Shown here: positions 1-12,432 of the stretch, piece by piece | How positions within the stretch are numbered: the stretch's first letter is position 1 | How the letters are laid out: every line of letters begins with the position of its first letter | From: Benincasa hispida | Taxonomy: Eukaryota > Streptophyta > Magnoliopsida > Cucurbitales > Cucurbitaceae | Length of the DNA: 64,000 nucleotides | Assembly (NCBI RefSeq): GCF_009727055.1 | Contig: NC_052354.1 | Coordinates: 37,686,543-37,750,542, forward strand | Direction: 5' to 3' | The notes under the pieces: generated by a model | Told to the model about the DNA's origin: nothing | Database searches by the model: none | What the model saw: the letters and a program-made list of their open reading frames with translations, nothing else | Translations under genes and position numbers: made by a program

Positions 1-909
1 GAAAATGAATTTATATTATTTTATGTTTGTGTTAATGGCTAGTTTTTGACACATGGTATGTTTTTTTATTTTTGGATTAATCTTAAAAAGAAATGAATTT
101 CAAAAGAAAAGGAATTTATATTATATTTTTGTTTGTATCTAACGACTAGTTTAGTTTGAAATATCCGCCATTGATTTTTTTTTTTTCAAAATCCAATGGT
201 CCAAATTAATTGGGGTTTCTAAAATTTTTCCATCTCTATATAAAACTATCTTCCTTCTAAATTTTAAACCAACAAATTTTTACATTTCATAATCCTCCAA
301 AACTCAAAAGTTCCATTGTTGCTCTCTCTAAGTTCCCAATTTTTTTTTCATCTTATTCTTAAGAGATGTTTTATATTGTGAGGATAAATTTGTTGAGTGC
401 TTAAACTTATAAATCCATTCTAGTAAGAGTTGTATTGTGTTCTTAAAAATTCCAACATTTGTAACGGTTTTGATCCTAAACCGTGGAAAGGTCGGGTTTG
501 TCTTGAACCAGTAAAGGAGCGGTGGTGTAACGGTTGGGCTCTAATCCGTAGAAAGAGGTCGGAAAGATTTTATTCAATTCCCAAGAGGCGCTTGGAGAGT
601 GGAGTAGGTCGAGTTTGCCGAACCACTATAAAAATTACGGTTGTTTTCTTCTCTAACTCTTTCTTTTTTATTTTTTGCAATTAATTTAGCAATTTATTGT
701 ATGTTTTAGTTTGTTCTTATTTATTTGCTAAAATTTGATAGAATTAAATTATCACCTTTTTGTCATCTTATTTGTTGCATAAATTGAATTTTTCTTATTA
801 TTTATAAAAAGTGTATTAATTAGTTTAATTGGGTTAATTTAGAAAAAAAAAAGTTTAATTAAACCCTATTCACCACCTCCCCCCATAGGGTTGCCATATC
901 GATCCAACA
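1..909 (+). repeat. Probable copia-type LTR fragment, cut by window edge
   Basis: This stretch has the layout of a plant Ty1-copia LTR: a TATA-like ctctatataaaact near 233, a short leader-like region after it, a GC-richer block at about 465-640, then an AT-rich tail ending in a C-rich run (877-886) and a terminal CCAACA at 909. No long reading frame is credible. The 5-prime end lies outside the window and no tRNA primer site follows 909, so it is either a solo LTR or cut off from its internal region. The LTR assignment is inference from layout only. Confidence 0.4.
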
Positions 910-1560
910 AATGTCTGCTCTCTTTTGTCGTGGTCTTTACTTGAACAAGGCATTACTCACCAACGCATGGTTCAAACTTCATCACATAGCTCAACAACCA
1001 TCGCCATCTCATAGTCTAAGTGCCATCGCATAGGCTCACTTGCCCATGCCACGCATTAGGCCAACACACACATCCTCTTCCTCAGCGTAAACTCAACTTG
1101 GCAGTGCTTTACTTAGTGCATCCTACACCCACGCTCATCAACACACGCGCGCAGCCCTCTATGCCTAAGGCCTTTAAGCTCCTGTGCACACATCCTTGCC
1201 CATATAACCTCTCATGGGTTTTTTTTTTAACCAATGCTTGCTCAATACAAGGCACCTCAAGCGGCCTACAAATCATCTTTTTCTCCATGCAACATACCCA
1301 TCAAGTGCTCAACTTACCTCTTAGGAGCATGGTTGCTGCATACTTCAACAACCTTCAATGCATGGCTACTTTAGACTTCTACACTTAGCCAAAAATTTCC
1401 TTACAAAAGCCTCAATTGTCTTGCTACCCGAGAGCCACTTTGTTTAACATTTAAAACATTTTCCTTCTTTCCTTTTTCAAGTTTTTCCCTACAAGAATAT
1501 TAATAACTTATTCTTAATCTTGATTAACATGGTAATTAACTTACTTAAGTAGAAAAAATA
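910..1560. other. No gene recognised
   Basis: This stretch is moderately C/A-rich with many CAT and CAC words. One 122-codon frame (1020-1388, +) reads through it but has no recognisable domain and a biased, low-complexity composition. It may be untranslated internal sequence of a retroelement, since copia pol follows at about 1575. Confidence 0.3.
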
Positions 1561-1574
1561 GGGTTCGGGGTTTA

Positions 1575-3354
1575 CAGTGGGAGGGTTACGAAACTGCCTA
1601 TCCGTTACATGGATTTAACAAAAATCCTAGCTATGGTAGCTGATGGAGATATTGAGGATCCATTATCTTACAAAAAGGAAATGGAGGATGTTGATAAAGA
1701 TGAATGGATCAAAGTTATGAATCTCAAAATGGGGTCTATGTACTTCAATTCTATTTGAAATCTTGTAGATTAACCCAATGGGATAAAACCTATAGGTTGC
1801 AAATGGATCTACAAGAGAAAACGAGGTGCTAACGGGAAGATGCAAACCTTCAAGGCTAGACTTGTGGCAAAAGGTTATACCTAAGTTGAGGGAGTCAACT
1901 ATGAGGAGACATCACCCGTTGCCATGTTGAAGTATATTTCGATCCTTCTATCCATTGCCTCATATTATGACTATGAGATCTGGTAAATAAACGTCAAGAC
2001 TGCCTTTTTGAATGGCAATCTTAAGGAGACCATTTATATGGAGCAGTCTGAAGGATTCATAACCCAAGGTCAAGAGCAAAATGTTTGCAAGCTTAATCGA
2101 TCCATTTATGGATTGAAGAAAGCTTCTCGATCTTGGAATATAAGATTTGATACTGCAATCAAATCTTATGGCTTTGATCAAAATGTTGATGAACCTTGTG
2201 TTTACAAGAGAATAGTCAACAGTACAGTATCTTTTCTAGTGCTATATGTAGAAGATATCCTACTCATTGGGAATGATGTAGGTCTACTGACTGAAACTAA
2301 GAATTGGCTAGTAAGCCAATTCCAAATGAAAGCTTTGGGAGAGACACAGTTTGTTCTAGGCATTTAGATCTTTAGAGATCAAAAGAACAAAACGTTAGCT
2401 CTATCTCAGGCATCATATTATTGACAAAATGTTTGTCAAATTTTCGATGCAGAACTTCCAGAGAGGCTTACTCCCTTTTAGGCATGGAGTTATATTGTCT
2501 AAGGAACAGTGTCCTAAGACACCTCAAGAGGTTGAGAAAATGAGACAGATCCTCTATGCATCGGCTGTTGGCAGCCTGGTGTATGCGATGTCATGTACTA
2601 GACCTGACATCTACTATGTAGTGGGGATAGTCAATAGATATCAGTCTAATTTAGGATTTGATCACTGGACCACCGTTAAGAACATCCTCAAATATCTACG
2701 GAGAACGAGGGACTACATGCTCATGTATGGTTCTAAGGATTTGATCCTTATAGGATACATGGACTCTAATTTCCAAACTAATAAGAATTCTAGGAAACCC
2801 ATATAAGGATCAGTGTTCATTCTCAACGAAGGAGCAGTAGTCTGGAGGAGCACCAAGTAAGGGTGCATTGCTGACTCCACCGTGGAGGCTAAGTACGTAG
2901 TGGCTTGTGAAGCTGCTAAGGAAGCTGTGTGACTTAGAAATTTTTTTTACTGATCTGGAAGTGGTTCCAGACATGTCAAAGCCCATCACCCTTTATTTGA
3001 TAATAGTGGTGCTATGGCTAACTCCCGAGAGCCTCGGATTCACAAACGTGGGAAGTATATAGAGCGAAAGTATCATCTCATTTGAGAGATTGTGCATATT
3101 GGAGATTCGATTGTCACGCAAATAGCTTTGGAGCACAAAGTTGATGATCCATTTACAAAGGTCCTCACGGCTAAGGTGTTTGAAAGTTACCTGTAGAATA
3201 TGGGTCTACGGGACATGCCACATATAGTCTAGGGCAATTGGGAGAGTTTGTATTGGGCACGTGCATTATATGCCCTAGTTTATTGATTTGTGTACTTGTA
3301 TATTAGTATGACTTATACATTGTACACCCTACTAGTTTAGGATAAATGGGAGAC
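1575..3354 (+). pseudogene. Degenerate Ty1-copia pol: reverse transcriptase and RNase H
   Basis: Broken frames read through the end of a copia polyprotein. The RT fingers/palm begins near 1800 (KWIYKRKRG-like text), continues with AFLNGNLKETIYMEQSEGF near 2000-2060 and SIYGLKKASRSW near 2100, and reaches the catalytic box at 2245-2256, which reads YVED instead of YVDD, so a catalytic aspartate is replaced. RNase H follows (TRPDIYYVVGIVNRYQSN near 2595, then relics of the DSDF, AEY and KHIE motifs up to about 3240). There are several in-frame stops and frameshifts; for example, an otherwise aligned stretch has TAA at about 1881 and 1984. No gag, protease or integrase is present. It ends in a purine-rich AATGGGAGA tract directly before the LTR at 3355, so it is the 3-prime half of a truncated element. 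It is not functional. Confidence 0.9.
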
Positions 3355-5206
3355 TGTTAGGGTTGATGCCCTAAATCTCGTAAGGTCCTGTAGTTTGTAA
3401 TTATATTGTACAAGCATGCTATTTATTTAATAAAATATGAGATGTTTTATTTGACATTTAGTAGCATTAAACCCATAAACCAATAAACTAACATCCAATG
3501 TTATCTTTTGTAGCTTAAACATATATGTAGAGACATACAATTGTTATAAAGTGCTACAAATGATATGAACTTGATCATTCATGTGGAGATATGTGAGCAG
3601 GAGTATTCTATATAAAGGAGTTGTATAAGATCGAACCACGAAATGACTAGTCTCATTATATAACACCATTCATAATAGAGACTTATATTTCATCAAGATA
3701 ACCATAGGTGACATGACCTGAATCCTAAGTGAGTTGTGAACTTCTACCTATGAAGACGATCCTTTTATTTGTATGAGTGAGAGTGGCCAGATCGCCGACT
3801 CAACAAGCCAACCATTTTGAGTATTCGTCTGATTGGGTAGTTGGGAACACAGCTACACAAGACGGAATTCACTCATTCACCAATGTCAAAGAAAGTAGAT
3901 AAATGGCTCCCTTAAGGGTTGATTATGGAGCTTGAACAATGTGGCGCCACACTTTCTCTCCTGGCTCGAGAGGGGTTTGGTCGTAGTTGAACTATGACTT
4001 ATTGTCCATTAGAGGGATCAGTGGTACATAAGGAGTTAGATATAATTATAGGGGCAAAACAATAATTTTGGACAAGTTGTACTTACGAGCTATTTGTGAA
4101 GGGTCATCGCACTAATGACTGGTTATATCCAATGGACACAGAAATATATCTATAGTGCGAAAAGTGAAGCTATCGATCTTTAATGGAGTGTCCGACAGTT
4201 AATGAGTGTTGAATAATTTAATTAAAGAAGTTCAATTAATTATTCAAGTACCATTAGAGCTTCAAGCTACAGGTTCATGAGATCCCCTCTGTAACTCAAC
4301 AGGGATTAAATGAGAATCAAAATTTGGATTAATTTGAATTTTTCAAATTAATTTAGGGAATTAATTATATGTGATATAATTATTATAATATATATGATAC
4401 ATTATAATATAAAGTTTATTTGAGAGGAAATAAATATTTGAATATGATTCGAATATTAAGTATATAAATTTGATTCATTTAATTAAATTTAATATAAATG
4501 GAATTTATATTAAATATCATTGATGAGAGAAGTAAAACTATAGGTTATATTGTATATGATACAATATTAAATCATAGGTTTTATATTTTATTTCATGTAA
4601 CCTATAGTTATATATATATAATAAGGTAGTTAGTTTTATTTAAATTTAAATTAAATTAATTTTTATTTTTATTTTAGTTTTTGAATTAGTGGGAGGGAAT
4701 AACTTCCATCATCTAATTTATCTCAACTCACTACGTGTGAGGGAAGTGGTTATGGGATGTGTGTCTTTTTCACAAAAAATTGAATGACAAGAAAAATTAT
4801 AGAACGGTCTCTTTGCAAGAAATCTTCATATAAGATTAGACCTACCCTATCTCTTTTCCTCTTAATCTCTATCCCTCTCCAAATCACAGAGCCCACAAAC
4901 TCCCGTGATTCTCATTCCAATAGAGAATACAGGAGGTTTTGATTGATGTTGGTCAATGAGGGTTTCAAGTACATTACAGTTCGTGACTTTTTGGAGAAAA
5001 GAATTCACAGGAAGAAGATTAGATCTTCACGAGTTAGTTTTCTATGTCCTTCTCGATTTCATATTTAGCACGTTGTAAAATTTAAATTAAATGCACCATT
5101 CTTCTATACTTTTCCGTAAATTCTTATTTTGTAAAAATTGAGATTTGGGTTCAATTTTCGCTTCCACTCAAGGACCTTCATCGGTTCCTTCAAAACGAGT
5201 CTTTTT
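3355..5206 (+). repeat. Copia 3-prime LTR, family L, copy A
   Basis: It starts TGTTAGGGTTGATGCCCTAA immediately after the polypurine tract of the pol relic. It shares its first 60 bases, the phrases around AATAAACTAA, GTGCTACAAATGAT, GATCATTCATGTGG and ACACAGAAATATAT, and the general order of blocks with copies at 15672, 21259 and 27469. The right end is approximate because no clear terminal CA with flanking duplication could be fixed. The length of about 1.85 kb is long for copia but consistent across copies. No genes are inside. Confidence 0.75.
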
Positions 5207-5581
5207 ATTTATATTCGCCAAATATGATAATAACATATCACTACTTGTATAATACAAAAACTAATAATAGAAATAATATTCAAGTTAAATCTATACTTCA
5301 GAACTTCATGTTAAATAAATCAACACTCCCAACACGTAGACTTCCTGAACCCATACTAAAATAATCAACATCTCAAACAAATACTTCCTAAACTCAAACT
5401 AAAATACTCTAAACCTCAAACACATACTATTATAACCTCGTAAACTTTAATAATCACAAATTAATATAATCAAGGGGTAGTTGCAACTATAGCAATTAGA
5501 CTTAAAGTATTAGCAGATATAACATAATGCAAAAGAATTTGTAGATATAGCAAAATTTAGATCCAGCTCTAGAGTTTATTA

Positions 5582-7161
5582 GGGATTGTTTGAGGCACTG
5601 AGTTGAGATATGATATTTAGAGTTCATATGTCTATGAAGTTCATATATCTGTGGAGTTTATATGTTTGTGTTTGGGGTGTTGAGTTATTGCGTTCATATG
5701 TTTGTGGTGCAGAGTTGAGTTCATATGTCCGAGGTATCTAGTGTAGTTTTATGAACTCTAAATAGTCTGCTTTTGTTATTATTATTTTTGTGAAACCTTT
5801 TTATTTAATAATTATACTCATCTTTGTTTAAATAAAATATGGATTGCAATTTTTTTTTCTTTTAATTCTTAAAGCTTTTCTTTATTTCTTTCATTTTTTT
5901 TCTTTGGTAATAAACAATAATTAATCCACTACATTTTCTTGCAGAAATATAGTCAAATAAAATGAGAAACCAAAGAGAAATAAAAACTTTTGATCCTAAT
6001 TTTTCTCTATGAATTTCATCATCGTCTTCTTCTTTTTCTTCTTCTTTCTGTTGTTGCTTTGTATTTTTATTCTGTCATACTTTTTTTTTTTAATTGAATC
6101 TCCTCCATCATCTTAGTAGCCGATGGAATGCCACCATATTTCTTCAACAATTTCACTTTCCTCCAAATTTGAAGGATCATCAAAGAACAAATCTCCATTT
6201 TCACTAATTCTTGCTAGAAAATGTTCCAGGAAAAAATCTTCATTTTATGGGTTTTTTTTGTTATATGTTACATACTTTTCAACTACATACATATTTTTCA
6301 AAATATTCTTAACATTCATTTGATATGTGAATTCAATCAAATAAAAATATATTTTACAAATTTCTACGTATAAATATTGCACTTAATGTAAACAAAATAC
6401 TATTATTTATATAATCATCCTTATAATATACTTTAACAATCATCAGTTTTATAATAGTCGGAAGTGGTTATCGAAGTTGATTATAAAAGATGATTTTCAT
6501 TGGAGTTTATAATCGGAGGTCATTATCGGAGCTTGAAGTTGGTCGCATGAAGGTGGTATTGGAATTGATTACCGGAATTTGCCATCAAAGATGATTGTCG
6601 AAGCTTGGAGTTGATCGTTGGAGTTGCTCCCTCGAAAGTGATCATCGAAGGTGATTTTTGTTGGAGTTTGTAGTCAGAGGCGGTTGCCAGAGTCTATGAA
6701 AGTGGTCGTCAAAGTTGGTCGTCATAGTTGGTAATCGAAGGTGGTTGTTTGGAGTTGATTGTGTGAAGGTAGTCATCAGAGTTGGATTACCAGAGTTGTC
6801 AACGGAGATGGTTGTCGGAGCTTGAAATTGGTCGTCGGAGTTGGTCGTGTGAAGCTGGTCATCGGATTTGATCGTTGAAGTTGTCATCAAAGGTGATTGT
6901 CAAAGCTTAGAGTTGGTCGTCGGAGTTATCATTGGAGGTGCTCGTCAAAGGCCTAAGTTGGTTCCTAGAGTGTGACAACGATCATCACCGGCAGTGACCG
7001 ATGGGTGAAGCCATTGAAAACATTGGAAGAAATGAGAGTTGGAGTAAGTTGGTAAAATATACCAACTCAATTCCACCAACATTTAAAGTTGGTGAGCCAA
7101 ACATTGAGTTGATATATTATACCAACTCAACTCAACTCATGTTAGTGAGCCAAACACTCCC
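5582..7161. mobile_element. Non-autonomous PIF/Harbinger-like element nested in the MITE
   Basis: The ends GGGATTGTTTGAGGCACTGA (left) and GGGAGTGTTTGGCTCACTAA (right, other strand) are inverted repeats of the PIF/Harbinger style, flanked on both sides by TTA (5579-5581 and 7162-7164), the target preference of that superfamily. The 1580-bp interior has no transposase. It holds AT-rich sequence and the degenerate GTCGGAGTTGGTCG minisatellite at about 6450-6970. The insertion splits the Mutator MITE cleanly, so it is younger than that MITE. Confidence 0.7.
6450..6970 (+). repeat. Degenerate GTCGGAGTTGGTCG-type minisatellite
   Basis: Short imperfect units such as GTCGGAGTTGGTCGT, ATCGAAGGTGATTG and GTCGGAGCTTGAAATTGGTC follow one another with a loose spacing of about 15-40 bases. 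All contain GGAG/GAAG plus TTG plus GTCGT cores. The GC content is higher than in the flanks. Related arrays occur at 7610-7880 (opposite strand) and 33380-33520. The short minus-strand frame across the region (6642-6890) is a repeat translation, not a gene. Confidence 0.65.
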
Positions 7162-7609
7162 TTAGTGATAAATTATATCGCTAATAGGAGTTTATTGGTG
7201 ATAGAGTCTATCACAAGTAGAAGTCTATCAGCGATAGAGTCACTGATAGATTTTTCTATATTTTCAATTCTTTAAAAATGTTGTTATATACTTATTTATT
7301 AGCTCTAAAGGTGCTACCTATTGCAATTACCCTATAGCCAACTGTGCTTCCTAAACAACCCAACCCATAAGTGTTCACTTTGTATTTTCTTTTTCTTTTA
7401 TGACCTCATTTTACAACATTTTTTTTTTCAAAATAATCATTTGTGAGTAATTCTTGTTCAATTATCATAAGAAAACTAAGGAGTTGTTTAGCCAACCAAA
7501 TTGAATTAGGTTAGGTTTGTTTGTTTGACTCAGCAACTTGAGTTAGGTTAAATTGGTTAAAGTAATCAACTGTCCCTCCCTCAAATGTTTTGAACGACTT
7601 CACTCACTG

Positions 7610-7880
7610 CTGACCAACTCCAACAACAACCATCGTTGCCTCACTCCGATAGTAATCATCATTGATGACATGCTTTGGCGACCAACCCTGGTGATCAACT
7701 ACAACCACTTTTGGCGATCACTCTGACCGCCAACTCCAACAAAGACCATCTTCGACGATCAACTACGACACCTTCAACGGCCACTTGTGGCGACTACCCC
7801 TCCGATGACGAGTTCCACGACTACTTCCGACGATCAACTTTGACAATCACCTTCTGCAACCATCTTTGGTGACCAACTAC
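7610..7880 (-). repeat. Second copy of the GTCGGAGTTG-type minisatellite, reverse strand
   Basis: On the plus strand the units read CCAACTCCAACA, GGCGACCAACC, CTCCGATGACG and similar, the reverse complement of the 6450-6970 array. The AT-rich flanks at 7490-7560 (agttgtttagccaacc) resemble one end of a Harbinger-like element, but no matching right end was found. Confidence 0.55.
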
Positions 7881-7924
7881 ATCAATCAATCTCCAACAAC
7901 TAATTAGCAAGTATCTTTAAGGAA

Positions 7925-8242
7925 TAGGTGCATTTAGTTCTTCAAGTTTTAAATTTGCTAATTTAATCCTGGAGATTTCAAGAATGGATTTAAAAGGTCC
8001 CTCCATTAAAAAAAAAAATCATTACATTTGAATAAAATATTGACTAAATATTGAAGTGACGAGATGAGTTGGCAAAAACTAATTTTCAATATTTTTCTCC
8101 TCCTTCTTCGTCCTCCCTCTTTCTCTCTTTCCAATCTCTTCTCGCTTAGCCTCTCTTTTCCCTCTCCATTGCTAAATTTTGAGAAAACATAAGGAAAATT
8201 TTTTTAAAAAAAATCTTTCATTCTCTTCTTGGCTAACTTCCA

Positions 8243-8284
<42 letters not shown>

Positions 8285-8595
8285 ATTAAAAATCTTTCTC
8301 GTGACAGAGAATATCCTCCCTCCAGTCTCCATTCTTCCTCAAATCCATCAACAAGAAGATGACATCCGTAGGCCTCCTAATTTCACTCTCCCTATTGGTT
8401 TTGGCCCATCCCATCTCCGCCCATATTTTCCCCCAACACGTCCTCAATCCCCGTACTTCACAATCTTCGTTTTGTATCTTTCTTCTTTTGTTTTGTTTTT
8501 GGGTTCTTCCATTCGCATAAAATAGACATGGAAAGAAAAATTCAATGACTAAATTGACCAATTTAAAATATGAGAGACTAAACGTACCTATCCTT
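7925..8595. mobile_element. Candidate MITE with inverted ends
   Basis: The left end near 7925 (ATAGGTGCATTTAGTTCTTC) and the right end read on the other strand (GATAGGTACGTTTAGTCTCT) form imperfect inverted repeats about 45 bp long. I could not find a convincing target duplication. The interior includes a pyrimidine-rich region (8095-8160), an A39 tract at 8244-8282, and a more balanced stretch at 8310-8520 with no recognisable protein. Confidence 0.5.
8244..8282 (+). repeat. A39 homopolymer
   Basis: This is an uninterrupted run of 39 adenines. It may mark the tail of a retroposed sequence or be simple-sequence expansion. Its length in the assembly is unlikely to be exact. Confidence 0.9.
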
Positions 8596-8599
8596 CAAA

Positions 8600-9803
8600 A
8601 CTTAGGAATCGAAAAGGTATTTTTTTCAGGAAAAATTCCAATTCAAATATGTCCGAATTAAAGTTTTTATGTTAAAAGAAAATCAAATGACATGTTGAAC
8701 ATATGATATTTAACCTACCACTAGTATATTACCTAAAGAGTTTGAGAGAATATTCAGTACATGATTCAACTAAACATAATGAATTACACATGTTTTCAAG
8801 ACGCTGCAGATATACAAACCGCAAGAGAAGATTCAATAGCAATGATTGAGAAGGAAAAAGTTGTAATCCAAAATCATTGCTGCTGCATGTAGAAAATTCA
8901 ACCATCAAAATTGTTGTTGCTAAATATATGGGAACTTCAACCATTTACTAATTACTTATGTAAATGGATTGATCAAGTGTGTGTGATAAAAAATATAGAT
9001 AAGAATGGTCTAATACAAGTATATAGTCAATAAGTAATAAACTTGGGAGTATTCCAAGTACCATTATCCCAAAAGACTAATTATGCATTACAATTTTTCT
9101 AAGAATTTTTTTTTTTATGCAAACCAAGGGTTAACCGATAAATAGGTGATTTTGGGGTTGTTTACAAATAATAAAGATAAACAATAATAAACAGTAAGGA
9201 ATTCAAGTAAAGTTTCAACCAAAAGGCTTTATGCCTTGAGTTATGTGGTCGCATCACGTCGACAAGGACATGACATGGATAGAAAGATTCTCCTATTTGA
9301 TCCTGTATCAAATTCCTTTATAAGTTTAAGTAGCTAAACTTATATCTCTATCGCTAGCGGATAACATGTAGAAATACAAGTTATAATAGCTTTTTATTTA
9401 GAATAATCAAGGAAATTCATTAGAAAGTGCATTAACTTACGAAGAAATTCACATGAAAAGATAAGTATCGTGTTCAATATTTTTGAAACTTATTAATCCT
9501 GAAACATTACAAGTCTAACATCTTTAAATGCAAAGATGCAAAAAGAAGCAGAAATTGATAAAGAATACTAATTTTGTAGCTGTTGGACGCACAAGAGGAT
9601 CAGATCAACCTAATCTTGTATGCAAAGAAGAACCATGCATCAGAAGGAAACATGAAGAAGAGAGAACGACAAACACATGGGTAGTGACATGTCCAATCAA
9701 GATGCAACTTGTTAACTCATTTGAGACACACGGCAGACCAATGAATCTATGACGCGATGAATTTGACGCAACAGAGCATAAAAATTAAATGTAAAGATGT
9801 AAG
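8600..9803. other. AT-rich, no gene recognised
   Basis: Only short frames occur (8729-8944 minus, 9528-9752 plus), none with a domain, signal or plausible splice context. The text at 9130-9370 resembles untranslated retroelement sequence but could not be classified. Confidence 0.4.
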
Positions 9804-10332
9804 TGTTGGATTTAGTGTCCTAAATCTCATATATTTTGTAGTTTGTAAAAAAAAATTATATAGAATAAGAGGTATTTTATTAACATTTAGACTACATTAA
9901 TTCAATCCAATAAACTAAGATCCAAGGTTATTTTATGAAACTTAAAACATGTATATGGTTGTGGATCATGTTTAAGTAATAACCTAAATAGTCTGTAGTA
10001 GATGAATAAGGCTAGGTACTTTATCCTGGTCAACTACGAGTACGGCTTACTTTTTAGTTGTTAACAAATGATCTGATCCTGATCATTCATGTGGGGACAT
10101 CTGAGGGGGATGGGCATTCTTTAAGATTTTAAAGAATAGTAGGGAAAATTGAGTGATCTACAAGCATTTGGAGTGAAGATTCGAGCTGGATTTGATTAAA
10201 GAAATTCTTCAAAGGTATATCTTCAAAGCCCTATTTTAGTTTAGGAACATACTTGCTTAGTTGCTAAAACTGATTGAATTAGAGTGCTTAATAATTATGC
10301 TTGCTTCCACTAATTGCATGCTGACTCTAACA
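9804..10332 (+). repeat. Internally deleted copia LTR, family L, copy B
   Basis: It starts TGTTGGATTTAGTGTCCTAA and keeps the early family blocks (AATAAACTAAGATCCAAGG, the AAACATGTATATGG block, GATCATTCATGTGGGGACAT). It then jumps at about 10135 to the late block containing ATTCTTCAAAGGTAT and ends with CTAACA. The central ~1.4 kb present in other copies is missing. No matching target duplication was found. Confidence 0.65.
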
Positions 10333-12430
10333 ACCTTATACATATATTACGTTAACAATGACCATGTTTACTGTAGTCTAAATGGTCGAACGACATAGTG
10401 TACTCTGAGTACAACAGAAAGTTCTATTCTACACATTTGTGAGTGGTGGATATTTAATGGATCATCCACACGAAAAACTCTAATTTACATAATAATAATA
10501 ATTATTATTATTATTATCTTAAAATTTATATGGGAGAGTACGAATCGAAATTTTGACCTCGAACCGATATTAGAGTCTTTTAGTATAATTAAGGGTATGA
10601 GAAGTTAAATCACAAATCTAGTGATTGATAATACACTTGATTGCCAATCAAGCTATGCTCTCTTCAGCTGTCGATATTAGAGTTGGTTAAGGCTTTGATT
10701 GGCATTAATATCGATGATTAAAGTTATGGTTATAAATATTTTAGAGGTTAGATTGAAGATTTGGGGGTGGTAAGTTGTCGTTCAACAGCTTTGAAAGGAT
10801 TTCAGTGATATAAGGTTGAAAGTCTCACAACGATTCTAGAGTGCATGCAATGGTTTCATTCGCCAATCTTTCTCTCTCACTGTGTTATCCATCCATCGGC
10901 AAATTCCTGTAATTTCTTTCTTAGGTCCTTAAGTTTTCTTTAATACTGTAAAGTATAGAAATTAGAAGAAATGTAAGTAAAATTCTATGGCTTTGTTCTA
11001 TGGGCATTGCCGATGGTATGGGCTTAAGAACGAGTAAAATGGAGTCAAAAAGGAAGGAAATTGTTTTATTTTTCTAAATGATGTCCTAGTCTTTGCGTTT
11101 GAGGTTAGACTCAGCCTTTTTCTTTCCTTTTTTTTTTTTTTTTCTCGTTTCCGATGGTTTGAGATGAACTTTGGTATTTGATGCTTTGCAGGATTTCTTC
11201 TATGCCCTTGGTAATCTCTAACTTTATTTTGATGACTTTGAGCTGCTATAGGTTCCAATGAGAATTAGGTAAATTAAGTGTTTCAAATGTTTATTCTTGA
11301 TTTGATTAAAAGATATTAGACATGGACAGAGATATTCATAGACTAGTATGATAGTTTAAACTTTTTGACTAGTGAAATGAATGCTATATGTGTTGATATG
11401 AACAGATAAAATTCACCATTAAATAGAACTATTTCTACATCGGGTGTTTTAGGTTGTAAAGTTTCTCAAGTTGTTTAGGGTTCTAGTATCATAAGAATTT
11501 GTTAAGTTGAATATGAATGGTTTTTCTCTAAAATGAAGAACCTGTAAATTCAATATTAAATAGAGAATCATTTCTATTATGCACCATTTTGGGTAGCAAA
11601 ATTTCTCAAACTGTTTCATGCATATTAAATATGAATATGAATGGGTTTTCTCTTACATGAAGAAAGAAAATTCACCATCAAATAGAGAATCATTTCTACT
11701 CTGCCTTCTAAACTTTCTATAAGTCATACTTTCTTCTTTAATTGTCATTTAGGTGTGTTTACAATCTTAGTTGTTTTTGTAGGCAAGAATGTTTGATTTA
11801 AGTGTCCTTTGAAGTTATATGCATGTTTTTCGTCAATAGTTTTGATAAGATATTAAATTTAGTTGTTTTTGTATGTCTTTGTTTGCAGCCAAATCAAGGT
11901 TTCTTTCTTGTCGTTGGGCAACTCGGTTATATTCGATGCTTTTTTTTTTCTTTTTTTTTTTACTTTTTTGTATTCTGAAAACATTCAAAAAAAATTGTTT
12001 GGAGCTTTTCTTGAATACATGTTTCCTTCTTTTAGACACATATGTACATCAATTTACTACTGCCATTTCTGCCTTGCATGCTTTTCTTTTATTGTACTCT
12101 TCATACCAAAATAATGACATGAACATCTTCTACAATTGCTCAATTTTTTATGATATTCTTATACTTTTAATAAAGACCTAAATCATTTGAAACTTTGTTA
12201 TATTGGTTGAAAAAATGAGCTAGAATGATCATTTTAGTCCCATTTAAGTTTGACTTTAGTTTCCAATTTCAACATAGTTTTTATGGTTTAGTTGGATCTC
12301 GTGTGCCACATTTTTCTATGACTAGTTATTTACAACTCTTATTAATTTTTAGTTGTTCTTCACCAAGAATTTTTTGTATCATTTAGATTATATTTTTTTT
12401 ATTCCTTTTCTGGTTACTCAAATCTTATGC
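10333..12430. other. No gene recognised; contains an AAT/ATT microsatellite
   Basis: AT-rich sequence with a palindromic trinucleotide run at 10491-10517 (AAT units followed by ATT units) and T-rich tracts near 11130 and 11941. The frames at 11833-12181 are T-tract translations. Sequence close upstream of the transporter relic at 12433 could be intron of the same relic, but no further exon was recognised. Confidence 0.4.
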
Positions 12431-12432
12431 AG

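Larger units (their letters stand above)
5474..7332. mobile_element. Mutator-type MITE, split by a nested Harbinger-like element
   Basis: The left end GGGGTAGTTGCAACTATAGC and the right end read on the other strand, GGGTAATTGCAATAGGTAGC, form long imperfect terminal inverted repeats of about 85 bp. Flanking 9-mers tataatcaa (5465-5473) and tatagccaa (7333-7341) match at 7 of 9 places, fitting the 9-bp target duplication of Mutator elements. When the nested element at 5582-7161 and its extra TTA are removed, the MITE is about 276 bp, close to the 272-bp relative at 45302-45573, which shares the same ends and TCTATCARCGATAGA-like core. It has no coding capacity. Confidence 0.75.

Noticed and set aside
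1020..1388. 122-residue protein
   Set aside because: Open by chance in C/A-rich sequence; no splice context, homology or signal.
8229..8525. 98-codon protein starting with poly-lysine
   Set aside because: The start is the A39 tract inside a MITE candidate; no recognisable domain follows.
9528..9752. 74-residue basic protein
   Set aside because: No domain, no promoter or splice signals, and located among retroelement relics.
11833..12181. Overlapping small membrane proteins
   Set aside because: Frames run through T-tracts on one strand and A-tracts on the other; typical of AT-rich noncoding DNA.
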